A DNA stretch of 13,820 nucleotides from JBAYSY01 sp041675885 (GCA_041675885.1 JBAYSY010000058.1:1-13820); one strand, 5' to 3'; positions 1 through 6,662 are shown, counted from the first letter of the stretch. The notes: generated by a model not told the origin, from the sequence alone. Translations and numbers: made by a program.

Positions 1-6
1 CCACTC

Positions 7-50
7 ATTTCGCCAAGATATTGATATTGCAAAATACTTTTTGGTGAAAT
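7..50 (-). repeat. imperfect inverted repeat just 3' of tRNA-Tyr
   Basis: ATTTCGCCAA (7-16) and TTGGTGAAAT (41-50) pair except for one position, with a 24-nt AT-rich loop. The right arm begins at the last base of the tRNA CCA end. The minus-strand transcript could fold here after the tRNA, so it may serve as a 3' trailer or transcription end, but there is no clean U run. The flank 1-49 has about 33 percent GC, far below the rest of the window. It may also be a degenerate intergenic repeat. Confidence 0.35.
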
Positions 51-133
51 GGTGGGCGACCCTGGAATCGAACCAGGCATGGGTCTCCCCGGCGGAGTTA
101 CAGTCCGCTGCCGCACCTTGCAGCACGTCGCCC
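50..133 (-). tRNA. tRNA-Tyr (anticodon GUA), complete with encoded CCA
   Basis: The reverse strand folds into a full class II tRNA of 84 nt. The acceptor stem GGGCGAC (133-127) pairs with GTCGCCC (60-54), followed by discriminator A and an encoded CCA (52-50). The anticodon arm is GCGGA-CTGTAAC-TCCGC, giving anticodon GTA, which reads tyrosine codons UAU and UAC. A long variable arm (GGG paired with CCC) fits bacterial tRNA-Tyr, one of the three class II tRNAs. The T arm is CCTGG-TTCGATT-CCAGG. The D arm is short (GCT/GGC). The gene is divergent from prfA and has its own promoter 13 nt upstream. Confidence 0.95.
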
Positions 134-145
134 GACGCGAGGCGG

Positions 146-174
146 TGGATAGCGAAGGGGCGGGGGGGCGTCAA
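146..174 (-). promoter_or_regulatory. sigma70-type promoter of tRNA-Tyr
   Basis: On the minus strand, TTGACG (174-169) and TATCCA (151-146) are separated by exactly 17 nt. The predicted start of transcription is near 139-140, a few bases before the mature tRNA 5' end at 133. The -35 box is near consensus. The -10 lacks the final T, which is reported to be common in Rhodobacteraceae promoters, where CarD compensates. Confidence 0.7.
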
Positions 175-277
175 GCCGGAATTTCCCTGTCGCGGGCGCC
201 GGGGGTGTGCCTGGCCAGAGACCGGGGTCGGGCCCGGGGGCCGGGCGGGCCGTATTCCCGCGCATCGCTCCGGCCCC

Positions 278-306
278 TTGACCCGGGCCGCGCGCGGGGG
301 CACATG
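278..306 (+). promoter_or_regulatory. candidate promoter of prfA-prmC
   Basis: TTGACC (278-283), a 17-nt spacer, then CACATG (301-306). The -35 is good and the -10 is weak by consensus. The whole block closely matches the one in front of lepA (TTGACC, 17 nt, CATATG), and both continue with CGC and a start ATG. The expected transcription start falls at about 312-315, on the prfA start codon itself. The rest of 134-313 is G-rich, with no gene and no other signal that I can support. Confidence 0.45.
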
Positions 307-313
307 CGCCTGC

Positions 314-1387
314 ATGATAGCCATGGACAGACTGGCCCGGATCACCGGGCGGTTCGAGTTTCTCGAAGCGAAGCTTGGGGCGGGGGCGGCCGCTTCCGAG
401 ATCGCCGCGCTGGGGCGCGAATATGCCGAACTGCGCCCGGTGGTGGCGGAGATCGCCGCTTACCGGCAGGCGCTGGACGAGCTTGCCGAGGCCGAGGCGA
501 TGCTTGCCGATCCGGGGATCCGGGCCGACCCGGAGATGCGGGCGCTGGCCGAAGAGGAGGCCGCGCGGCTGCGTGCCGGGCTGCCGCAGATGGAGCAGGC
601 GCTGCGGCTTGCGCTCCTGCCGCGCGATGCCGCCGACGCCCGCCCGGCCATCGTCGAGATCCGCCCCGGCACCGGCGGCGAGGAGGCGGCGCTGTTCGCC
701 GCCGACCTGCTGCGCATGTATCAGAAACACGCCGAGGCGCGGGGCTGGCGCTTCCAGCTTCTGGAACTGGCCCAGACCGAGCTTGGCGGCGTCAAGGAGG
801 CGGTGGCGCGGATCGAGGGCGAGGGGGTCTTCGCCCGGCTGAAATACGAATCCGGCGTCCACCGGGTCCAGCGCGTGCCGGAGACCGAATCCGGCGGGCG
901 GATCCATACCTCGGCCGCCACCGTCGCCGTGCTGCCCGAGGCGGGCGAGGTCGATATCGACATCCCGGCGGGTGATCTGCGCATCGACACCATGCGGGCC
1001 TCCGGCGCGGGCGGCCAGCACGTCAACACCACCGATTCGGCGGTGCGGATCACCCATATCCCCACGGGTATCGTGGTGACCTCCTCCGAGAAGTCCCAGC
1101 ATCAGAACCGGGCCAATGCGCTTTCGGTGCTGCGGGCGCGGCTGTTCGACATGGAGCGCCAGCGGCAGGCGCTGGAACGCGCCGCCGACCGCAAGGCGCA
1201 GGTCGGTTCGGGCGACCGATCGGAGCGGATCCGCACCTACAATTTCCCGCAGGGCCGGGTGACCGACCACCGGATCGGCCTCACGCTCTACCGGCTCGAC
1301 CAGGTGATGCAGGGCGATCTGACCGAGATCATCGACGCGCTGGTGGCCGACGATCAGGCCCGCCGTCTGGCCGAGGCCGGGGAATGA
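314..1387 (+). CDS. prfA: peptide chain release factor 1 (RF1)
   Basis: RF1 recognises UAA and UAG stop codons in the ribosomal A site and triggers peptidyl-tRNA hydrolysis. The 357-aa product begins MIAMDRLARITGRFEFLEA, a typical RF1 start. The catalytic GGQ is at residues 233-235 inside RASGAGGQHVNTTDSAVR, the same numbering as in E. coli. The stop-codon reading motif PxT is PET at 189-191 in VQRVPETES. That motif separates RF1 from RF2, which has SPF. The alternative ATG at 323 would give 354 aa. I chose 314 because it lies at the predicted transcription start; there is no good Shine-Dalgarno for either. An open frame extends further upstream through the tRNA region but has no family similarity. 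The stop overlaps the prmC start by 4 nt (ATGA), implying translational coupling with the enzyme that methylates this GGQ. Confidence 0.97.
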   Translation: MIAMDRLARITGRFEFLEAKLGAGAAASEIAALGREYAELRPVVAEIAAYRQALDELAEAEAMLADPGIRADPEMRALAEEEAARLRAGLPQMEQALRLALLPRDAADARPAIVEIRPGTGGEEAALFAADLLRMYQKHAEARGWRFQLLELAQTELGGVKEAVARIEGEGVFARLKYESGVHRVQRVPETESGGRIHTSAATVAVLPEAGEVDIDIPAGDLRIDTMRASGAGGQHVNTTDSAVRITHIPTGIVVTSSEKSQHQNRANALSVLRARLFDMERQRQALERAADRKAQVGSGDRSERIRTYNFPQGRVTDHRIGLTLYRLDQVMQGDLTEIIDALVADDQARRLAEAGE

Positions 1388-2229
1388 GCAGCATCGCCGC
1401 CGCGCTGAAGGCGGGCGCCGCCCGGCTGGCGGCGGCGGGTATCGCCGATCCGATGCGCGATGCCCGGCTGCTCATGGCCCATGCGCTGGAGGTGGAGGCC
1501 GGGCGGCTGACGCCGATGCTGCCCGACCCGCTGCCGCCGGGGGCTGCCGTCCGGTTCGAGGCTGCGCTTGCCGCCCGCGCTTCGCGAAAACCGGTGAGCC
1601 AGATCACCGGGCGCCGGCTGTTCTGGGGCCGGGTATTTCACGTCACGCCAGATGTGCTCGACCCGCGGCCCGAGACCGAGACCCTGATCGCCGCCGCGCT
1701 GGAGGCGTCCTTCGCGCGGGTACTCGATCTCGGCACCGGCTCGGGCTGTATCCTGATCTCGCTGCTGGCCGAGCGGCCCGGCGCGCGGGGTCTGGGCACC
1801 GACCTGTCCCCGGCGGCGCTGGCGGTCGCGGCGGAAAATGCCCGTGCGCTCGGGGTGGCGGCGCGCGCCGGGTTTTGCGAATCCGACTGGTTCGCGGCGG
1901 TCGGGGGGCGCTTCGACCTGATCGTTTCGAACCCGCCCTATATTACCGAAGCCGAGATGGCCGGGCTTGCCCCCGAGGTCCGCGACCATGAGCCGCATCT
2001 GGCGCTTTCGCCCGGCGGGGACGGGCTGGCCGCCTACCGCGCGATCGCGGCCGGGGCGCGGGCGCATCTGTCGCCCGGCGGGCGGATCATGGTCGAGACC
2101 GGCCCGGCGCAGGGGGCTGCCGTGGCGGCGCTTTTCTCCCTGGCGGGGCTTGAAACCGTGCGAATCCATCCCGATCTCGATGGGCGTGACCGGGTTGTGT
2201 CGGCCATATCCCCCGCCAATCCTGCGTGA
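1384..2229 (+). CDS. prmC: peptide chain release factor N5-glutamine methyltransferase
   Basis: PrmC (HemK) transfers a methyl group from S-adenosylmethionine to the side-chain amide of the GGQ glutamine in RF1 and RF2, raising termination efficiency. The protein has 281 aa. An N-terminal helical substrate-recognition part (about 1-85) includes RDARLLMAHAL. The Rossmann-type methyltransferase domain carries the SAM-binding motif LDLGTGSGC (GTGSG at 117-121). The catalytic NPPY is at 183-186 in SNPPYITEAE, the same numbering as in E. coli PrmC. This motif holds the glutamine amide. The ATG overlaps the prfA stop by 4 nt, so enzyme and substrate are coupled. The C-terminus GRDRVVSA is also typical of the family. 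Nothing unusual was seen. Confidence 0.97.
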   Translation: MSSIAAALKAGAARLAAAGIADPMRDARLLMAHALEVEAGRLTPMLPDPLPPGAAVRFEAALAARASRKPVSQITGRRLFWGRVFHVTPDVLDPRPETETLIAAALEASFARVLDLGTGSGCILISLLAERPGARGLGTDLSPAALAVAAENARALGVAARAGFCESDWFAAVGGRFDLIVSNPPYITEAEMAGLAPEVRDHEPHLALSPGGDGLAAYRAIAAGARAHLSPGGRIMVETGPAQGAAVAALFSLAGLETVRIHPDLDGRDRVVSAISPANPA

Positions 2230-2247
2230 ATCCCGCCACAACCCCGC

Positions 2248-2275
2248 GAAAACCCGCCCCGAGGGGAAGTTTTTT
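2248..2275 (+). terminator. weak candidate terminator after prmC
   Basis: About 19 nt after the prmC stop, GAAAAC (2248-2253) can pair with GTTTTTTC (2269-2276) around an inner CCC/GGG stem, and a run of six T (2270-2275) lies in the 3' arm. A competing stem, GGGGAA (2263-2268) with TTCCCC (2281-2286), is also possible. The structure is imperfect, so this is tentative. Confidence 0.35.
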
Positions 2276-2286
2276 CCAGTTTCCCC

Positions 2287-2315
2287 TTGTCATGCCCCGC
2301 GTCCCGTGGTTTGAG
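2287..2315 (+). promoter_or_regulatory. candidate promoter of the DUF4167 gene
   Basis: TTGTCA (2287-2292) matches the -35 consensus at five of six positions. It is followed after 17 nt by TTTGAG (2310-2315). Transcription would start near 2322, giving a leader of about 140 nt in front of the ATG at 2463, the stretch where the stem-loops lie. Confidence 0.4.
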
Positions 2316-2333
2316 CAGGGGGCGAGGCAAACA

Positions 2334-2434
2334 CGGGTCGGGGCGACCCGGCTGCATCGCAGGCAAGCCGGAAATTGCAGGACATTTGCCCGGGGCGCGA
2401 CAGCGCAACATGCCGTTGCAGATGCACGGGCAAA
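2334..2434 (+). promoter_or_regulatory. structured 5' leader of the DUF4167 gene
   Basis: Several stems are packed into about 100 nt. CGGGTCG-GGG-CGACCCG (2334-2350) is a perfect 7-bp hairpin. CCGGCT (2348-2353) pairs with AGCCGG (2366-2371), sharing bases with the first, so the two compete. TTTGCCCG (2385-2392) pairs perfectly with CGGGCAAA (2427-2434), enclosing an inner hairpin GCAAC-ATGCC-GTTGC (2405-2419). The last stem ends 28 nt before the start codon. No U run follows, so a terminator is unlikely. I do not recognise a known riboswitch or leader class. Confidence 0.4.
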
Positions 2435-2462
2435 GCCAGACCAAGGCTGGAATACTGGACAT

Positions 2463-3293
2463 ATGAGATCTTCCAAGTCACGTTCGCGTTCGAAATCGAA
2501 CCGCCCGCGTTCCGTGGGCAACATCATCAACCGGGTCTTCGACAGTTCGGGGCCCGAAGGCAAGGTGCGCGGCACGCCGCAGCAGATCATCGACAAGTAT
2601 CTGCAACTGGCGCGCGATGCGCAGCTGTCCAACGACCGGGTGGCGGCGGAGAATTTTCTCCAGCACGCGGAACATTACACGAGAATGCTGGGCGAGGCGC
2701 AGCGCGAGCTTGCCGCCGAACAGGAGGCCCGCCGTCCGCAAGGGCAGGGGCAGGGGCAGGGGCAGAACGGCCATCACGGCGGCGGCGGGCAGGAGCGTTT
2801 CCAGCAACAGCCGCGCCGGGACGAGGGCGAACGCCGTGCTTCCGAAGCCATGGCCCCCGAGACCTTGAGCGGCACCGCCGATGTGATCGACCTCGACGAG
2901 GACGCGAACGGGGGCGGCAGCGGGCTGGTGGAGACGCCGGAATCACGCCCCGGGACACGTCGCGAATCGCGCATCACCTATCCGCCACGGGTGGGCGGCA
3001 TCCGCCGCGATGAGGAACCGGCCCCGGCGGCGGAAGCGGAAGCAGAACCCGCCCCGAAACCGGATGCGGAAGCCGCGCCCGAAGCGACATCCGCCCCGGC
3101 CGCAAAGCCGCGCGCTCCGCGCCGCAAGGCCGCAACCAAGCCCGAGGCCGAGGCAGCCGATCCCCCCGCGGGCGACGACAAACCCGCCCGCGCCCCGCGC
3201 CCGCGCGCCCCGCGCAAGCCCCGCGCCGCGCCCGATGCCGGCCCGGACAAAGGGGCGGCAAAGACGGCTTCGGACGCTCCGGCGGCCGAATAA
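2463..3293 (+). CDS. DUF4167 domain protein with basic, disordered C-terminal tail
   Basis: The product has 276 aa. The N-terminal DUF4167 domain (about 14-85) includes SVGNIINRVFDSSGPEGKVR and AENFLQHAEHYTRMLGEAQR, a highly conserved alphaproteobacterial block. The first 16 residues are rich in Arg, Lys and Ser, suggesting nucleic-acid contact. Residues 94-101 are a Gly-Gln repeat. Beyond about residue 185 the protein is low-complexity Ala, Pro, Lys, Glu and Arg, resembling histone H1-like tails and almost certainly disordered. The molecular function is unknown; RNA or DNA binding is inference from charge. The start was chosen at MRSSKSRSRSKSN because this opening is typical of the family, although the frame stays open upstream. 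It sits alone behind prmC with its own structured leader and converges on rsmA. Confidence 0.9.
   Translation: MRSSKSRSRSKSNRPRSVGNIINRVFDSSGPEGKVRGTPQQIIDKYLQLARDAQLSNDRVAAENFLQHAEHYTRMLGEAQRELAAEQEARRPQGQGQGQGQNGHHGGGGQERFQQQPRRDEGERRASEAMAPETLSGTADVIDLDEDANGGGSGLVETPESRPGTRRESRITYPPRVGGIRRDEEPAPAAEAEAEPAPKPDAEAAPEATSAPAAKPRAPRRKAATKPEAEAADPPAGDDKPARAPRPRAPRKPRAAPDAGPDKGAAKTASDAPAAE
2742..2765 (+). repeat. in-frame hexanucleotide repeat (GGGCAG)x4
   Basis: Four perfect tandem copies of GGGCAG lie inside the DUF4167 gene, encoding four Gly-Gln pairs (residues 94-101). Changes in copy number would keep the reading frame and only change linker length. Confidence 0.9.
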
Positions 3294-3351
3294 GGCGACT
3301 TCAGAAAAAGCTGACGGGTCTTTCGGTTCGAGATTGCGAAAGAACAATAGG

Positions 3352-3395
3352 CTGAAGCGTTTCCACCGCTTCGACGCAAAGCCGGAACGCTTCAG
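3352..3395 (-). terminator. stem-loop between convergent DUF4167 and rsmA genes
   Basis: CTGAAGCGTTTCC (3352-3364) and GGAACGCTTCAG (3384-3395) pair over 12 bp with a single bulged T. Read on the minus strand, the stem ends about 84 nt past the rsmA stop and is followed by CCTATTGTTCTTTCG, which is fairly U-rich, so it most likely ends the lpt-rsmA transcript. An alternative inner stem is GAAGCG/CGCTTC (3354-3359 with 3367-3372). A second small stem, TCTTTCG/CGAAAGA (3319-3325 with 3337-3343), lies beyond it. The element may also stop transcripts arriving from the DUF4167 side. Confidence 0.5.
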
Positions 3396-3435
3396 GATCG
3401 GGGGGGCGCGCGGGGTCGGTTCTCCGTTCGTCCCG

Positions 3436-4278
3436 TCAGCCCCCCGCCAGTTCCCGCGCCAGCGCGCAGAACCCTTCCAGGGGTATTTCCTCGGCCCGCG
3501 CCGTCGGCTCGATCCCGGCGGCGCGCAGGTGCGTTTCGATATCCGGCGCCAGCCCGCGCAGGCTCGACCGCAGCATCTTGCGCCGCTGGTTGAAGGCGGC
3601 CGCCGTCACCCGCCCCAGCACCGCCGGATCGGCGGGGAAACGCGGTGCGGGCAGGGCGGTCAGCTGGACCACCGCCGAATGCACCTTGGGCGGCGGGGTG
3701 AAGGCTTCGGGCGGCAGGGTCAGCACGATCCGCGCGTCGCTGCGCCACTGCGCCAGCAGCGCCAGCCGGCCGTAGGCTTTCGAGCCGGGCTTCGCCACGA
3801 TCCGCTCGGCCACCTCGCGCTGGAACATCAGCGTCAGGCTTTCCCAGAACGGAGGCCATTCGGGCGGGGTCAGCCAGCGCAGCAACAGTTCGGTGCCGAC
3901 GTTGTAGGGCAGGTTCGCCACCACCTTGACCGGCGGGGTCAGCAGCGCGGCATGGTCGAGCGCCAGCGCATCGCCGCCGATCACCTCAAGCCGTCCGGGC
4001 CAGTGTGCGGCGATCCCGGCCAGTGCGGGCAGGCAGCGGGTGTCCTTCTCGACCGCCACCACCCGGCGTGCACCGGCGGCCAGCAGCGCCCGCGTCAGCC
4101 CGCCCGGCCCCGGTCCGATCTCCAGCACGTCGCAGCCGGTCAGATCGCCCGCCGTCCGGGCGATCCGCGCGGTCAGGTTGAGGTCGAGCAGAAAATTCTG
4201 CCCCAGCCGCTTCTGCGCCGCAAGACCATGCGCCGCGATCACCTCGCGCAAGGGCGGCAACCCGTCAATCGTGGCCAT
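3436..4278 (-). CDS. rsmA: 16S rRNA (adenine1518-N6/adenine1519-N6)-dimethyltransferase
   Basis: RsmA (KsgA) dimethylates two adjacent adenines in the 3' terminal helix of 16S rRNA during late 30S assembly; its loss gives kasugamycin resistance. The product has 280 aa, the usual length. Visible motifs are KRLGQNFL (23-30), SAM-binding motif I VLEIGPGPGGLT (51-62), acidic E77 in VAVEKD, D103 in GGDALAL, and the catalytic NLPY at 122-125. FQREVAERI and the C-terminal FNQRRKMLRSSL are also typical. The ATG at 4278 is preceded by a G-rich Shine-Dalgarno (GGGACGGGGGG). The frame stays open 57 codons upstream, but that part lies in intergenic repeats and has no family similarity. It is the last gene of the lptF-to-rsmA run, 192 nt behind pdxA, so it may be partly uncoupled. 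Confidence 0.97.
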   Translation of the reverse strand: MATIDGLPPLREVIAAHGLAAQKRLGQNFLLDLNLTARIARTAGDLTGCDVLEIGPGPGGLTRALLAAGARRVVAVEKDTRCLPALAGIAAHWPGRLEVIGGDALALDHAALLTPPVKVVANLPYNVGTELLLRWLTPPEWPPFWESLTLMFQREVAERIVAKPGSKAYGRLALLAQWRSDARIVLTLPPEAFTPPPKVHSAVVQLTALPAPRFPADPAVLGRVTAAAFNQRRKMLRSSLRGLAPDIETHLRAAGIEPTARAEEIPLEGFCALARELAGG

Positions 4279-4310
4279 GGCGCCCCCCGTCCCGGCCGCT
4301 GCGCCTGTGG

Positions 4311-4439
4311 CCCGTGGAGGAGCCTCCGGCGGGGATATTTTCATCAAGGCGAAACATGGGGAAGGGGCGCGGATGCTTCCCTGCTTCTTCATCCTGCCGG
4401 AAATACTCCACGGGGGGTTCGGGGGGTGTGAAACCCCCC
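4311..4439. repeat. composite inverted intergenic repeat between pdxA and rsmA
   Basis: CCCGTGGAG (4311-4319) is the exact reverse complement of CTCCACGGG (4406-4414). Inward of these arms are related blocks: TATTT then AAGGCGAAA on the left, and TATTT then AGGATGAAG on the right when read in reverse. The left arm carries an extra 16 nt including a GGAG-GAGC-CTCC hairpin. Outside the right arm two G6 runs (4412-4417, 4421-4426) can each pair with one C6 run (4434-4439), so two hairpins exclude one another. From memory, elements of the form GGAGTATTT...AGGATGAAG are frequent in Rhodobacteraceae intergenic DNA. The role is unknown. Confidence 0.6.
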
Positions 4440-4470
4440 GCTCCCGCAATCGCCACGCGCACCCCGCCGC

Positions 4471-5439
4471 TCATGCCCGCGCCACCGCCATGTCGCGCGC
4501 CATCCGCAGCGCGGCGATCAGCGAGGACGGGTCGGCGCGGCCCTGCCCGGCGATGTCGAAAGCGGTGCCGTGATCGGGCGAGGTGCGCACGAACGGCAGG
4601 CCCAGCGTCACGTTCACCCCGCCCGCGAAGTCGATGGTCTTGACCGGGATCAGCGCCTGGTCGTGATACATGCACACGGCTGCGTCATAGCGCGCCCGTG
4701 CCGCCGGGTGGAACATGGTGTCGGCCGGGAGCGGCCCGGCGATCTGCATCCCTTCGGCCCGCAGCCGGTCGAGCAGCGGGGCGATCAGGGTGATTTCCTC
4801 GGTCCCCATCGCGCCGCCCTCGCCCGCATGGGGGTTGAGGCCCGCGACGGCGATCCGGGGGCGGGGCTGCGCGAAGTCGCGGATCAGCGCGGCATGGGTG
4901 ATGCGGATCGTGGCCTCCAGCCCCTCGGCGGTCAGCGCGGCGGGCACCTCGGCAAGCGGAATATGGATCGTCGCGGGCACCACCCGCAGCCCCTCGCAGG
5001 CCAGCATCATCACCACGCGGTCCACCCCGGCCAGATCGGCAAGATATTCGGTATGGCCGGGAAAGGCGAAATCCGCGCCGTCCTTCAGCGCCTTCTTGTG
5101 AATCGGCAGCGTGCAGAGCGCGGCGGCGCAGCCCGTCCGCACCAACCCGGTGCCGCGGGCGATCGCCTCGATCACGCCTTTCGCATTGGCCGGATCGGGT
5201 CGGCCGGGCCGGGCCGTTCCGGCAAAGTCGTGCGCCAGCACCGGCAGCAGATGCGCGGGCACCCCGGCCGCCGCTTCGGGCGCGTCGATCAGGGCAAACC
5301 CGGCGCCTGCGGGCAGGTGCCGGGGATCGCCGATCCAGAAGAACGGCAGGTTAGCGCCCAGCGCCGCGCGGGCCTTCAGCGCGATCTCGGCGCCGATCCC
5401 GGCGGGTTCGCCGCAACTGACGGCCACGGGCAGGGGCAT
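4471..5439 (-). CDS. pdxA: 4-hydroxythreonine-4-phosphate dehydrogenase
   Basis: PdxA oxidises 4-phosphohydroxy-L-threonine with NAD to 3-amino-1-hydroxyacetone phosphate, a step of the DXP-dependent pyridoxal phosphate pathway. The product has 322 aa against about 329 in E. coli. The N-terminal SCGEPAGIGAEIALKA is diagnostic. The three metal-binding histidines are H159 (TIHIPL), H204 (LNPHAGEGG) and H259 (MYHDQALIP), and substrate-contacting H129-T130 is in PGHTEY. All are shifted by exactly seven from E. coli numbering. The C-terminal TSPDHGTAFDIAG is also present. The ATG is preceded by a strong GGGAGG Shine-Dalgarno and lies 14 nt after the surA stop, so the two are co-transcribed. The surA-pdxA-rsmA order is the same as in E. 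coli. Confidence 0.97.
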   Translation of the reverse strand: MPLPVAVSCGEPAGIGAEIALKARAALGANLPFFWIGDPRHLPAGAGFALIDAPEAAAGVPAHLLPVLAHDFAGTARPGRPDPANAKGVIEAIARGTGLVRTGCAAALCTLPIHKKALKDGADFAFPGHTEYLADLAGVDRVVMMLACEGLRVVPATIHIPLAEVPAALTAEGLEATIRITHAALIRDFAQPRPRIAVAGLNPHAGEGGAMGTEEITLIAPLLDRLRAEGMQIAGPLPADTMFHPAARARYDAAVCMYHDQALIPVKTIDFAGGVNVTLGLPFVRTSPDHGTAFDIAGQGRADPSSLIAALRMARDMAVARA

Positions 5440-5453
5440 GACGGCCTCCCGGC

Positions 5454-6662
5454 TCAGGGGCGGCGGATATCGGCATTGGCGCGCAGCTCGCGCAGGCGCA
5501 GCTCGGCCATGCTGCCGATCCGTTCGTTGACCAGCCGGTCGCGCACCGTATCGCGCGAGGGCGGCAGGTCGCTGGCCACCCGGCGCGAGCACAGCATCAG
5601 GAACACCATGGCGTCGCCCTCGACCAGCCGGGTCGAGCTTTCGCCGGGGTCGAGCAGGGCCAGTTCGGCCGCCAGCCCGGCGGGCAGCGCCGGAAGCAGG
5701 GTGCTGGTGATGGTCAGCCGTTCCTCGGGCTGGCCCCGGGCCACGCCGTAAAGGTCGGTGCAGGTATTCACCCGGGCACGGATGCGCGCGGCCTCTTCCC
5801 CGGCGGCGGCGCTGCCCGCGCCGGGAATCAGGTAGCGCGCGTATTCCACGGCGGTCATCTGGTCGGTGATCGCATCGCGGCTGTCGATCTCGTGCAGCCG
5901 GTAGATCGCCCAGCCGTCGTCCAGCCGCACCGGGGGCGTCACCTGCCCGGGGGTCAGGCCCGACAGCGCCCCCAGCGCCGCAGGCGAGAGGTTCGCCGCC
6001 GGCACCCAGTCGAGCCGCCCGCCGCGTGCGGCGCTGGGGGCGGTCGAGTGCTGGGAGGCGGCGGCGGCGAAGGCCCCCTCGCTGCCGACCTGCCCGGCGA
6101 GTTCCTCGGCAAGCTCCCGCGCATCCCGGGGCAGCACGATTTCCGACAGGCGCACCCGCATCACGCCGTGCTGTGCCTCCACGGAAAGGGCGCGGTCGAT
6201 CTCGGCCTCGGTGATCGTGTCGGCATAGGCGCCGAAACGTGCCCCCAGAACCTCGCGCCAGATCATGCCCGCGCGGACGAAATCGCGGAAGGTTTCACCC
6301 GCGACGCCGTTCGCCTCCAGCGCCTCGATGAATTCTTCGGCCGAAAGTTCGACCCGGCCCGCGAATTCGGTCATCCCCGCCAGGATATGTTCGGGTTCGA
6401 GTTCGAGCCCGATGGCCTGCGCGTCGGCCATCCGCAGCCGGTCCTCGATCAGGCCGTCCTCGGCCAGCCGGTCGAGATCGCCCGGCGCGCCGAGAAGCTG
6501 CATGAACAGGCGGCGCTGCTGGAATTCGTAATTGGTGATCGCGTGGCCGTTGATCGTCAGCCGCGGCGCGAACAGGTTCTGCTGGGCCGTGGCCGGACCC
6601 GGCGGCAGGGCAAGCCCGGCGGCGAGGGTGGTCAGGGCAAGGGCGAGGGGTATCAGGCGCAT
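5454..6662 (-). CDS. surA: SurA-like periplasmic peptidyl-prolyl isomerase/chaperone
   Basis: SurA escorts unfolded outer-membrane proteins, LptD among them, across the periplasm. The 402-aa product starts with a signal peptide (about 1-27, hydrophobic LALALTTLAAGLAL, probable cut after ATA). The SurA N-terminal helical domain spans about 29-165, beginning APRLTINGHAITNYEF. A parvulin domain at about 166-258 includes LSEIVLP and GGRLDWVP and ends DDGWAIYRLHEI. The second half looks like a degenerate second parvulin domain, so the protein seems to have one clear parvulin domain where E. coli SurA has two. C301 and C358 could form a disulfide. An in-frame ATG at 6695 would add MSDTKRRTDQS; I preferred 6662 for the signal peptide and a GGA 8 nt upstream. 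Gap to lptD is 44 nt. Confidence 0.88.
   Translation of the reverse strand: MRLIPLALALTTLAAGLALPPGPATAQQNLFAPRLTINGHAITNYEFQQRRLFMQLLGAPGDLDRLAEDGLIEDRLRMADAQAIGLELEPEHILAGMTEFAGRVELSAEEFIEALEANGVAGETFRDFVRAGMIWREVLGARFGAYADTITEAEIDRALSVEAQHGVMRVRLSEIVLPRDARELAEELAGQVGSEGAFAAAASQHSTAPSAARGGRLDWVPAANLSPAALGALSGLTPGQVTPPVRLDDGWAIYRLHEIDSRDAITDQMTAVEYARYLIPGAGSAAAGEEAARIRARVNTCTDLYGVARGQPEERLTITSTLLPALPAGLAAELALLDPGESSTRLVEGDAMVFLMLCSRRVASDLPPSRDTVRDRLVNERIGSMAELRLRELRANADIRRP

Noticed and set aside
41..313. Extension of the prfA frame upstream by 91 codons
   Set aside because: It would translate through the tRNA-Tyr gene and a G-rich spacer and adds residues absent from RF1 proteins.
98..1270. 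Minus-strand open frame of 390 codons antisense to prfA
   Set aside because: GC-rich shadow frame; no recognisable domain, and it overlaps both tRNA-Tyr and the RF1 coding frame.
3010..4431. Plus-strand open frame of 473 codons overlapping the DUF4167 tail and antisense to rsmA
   Set aside because: The composition is Arg/Pro/Gln-rich and it runs across the convergent terminator region. No domain and no ribosome binding site.
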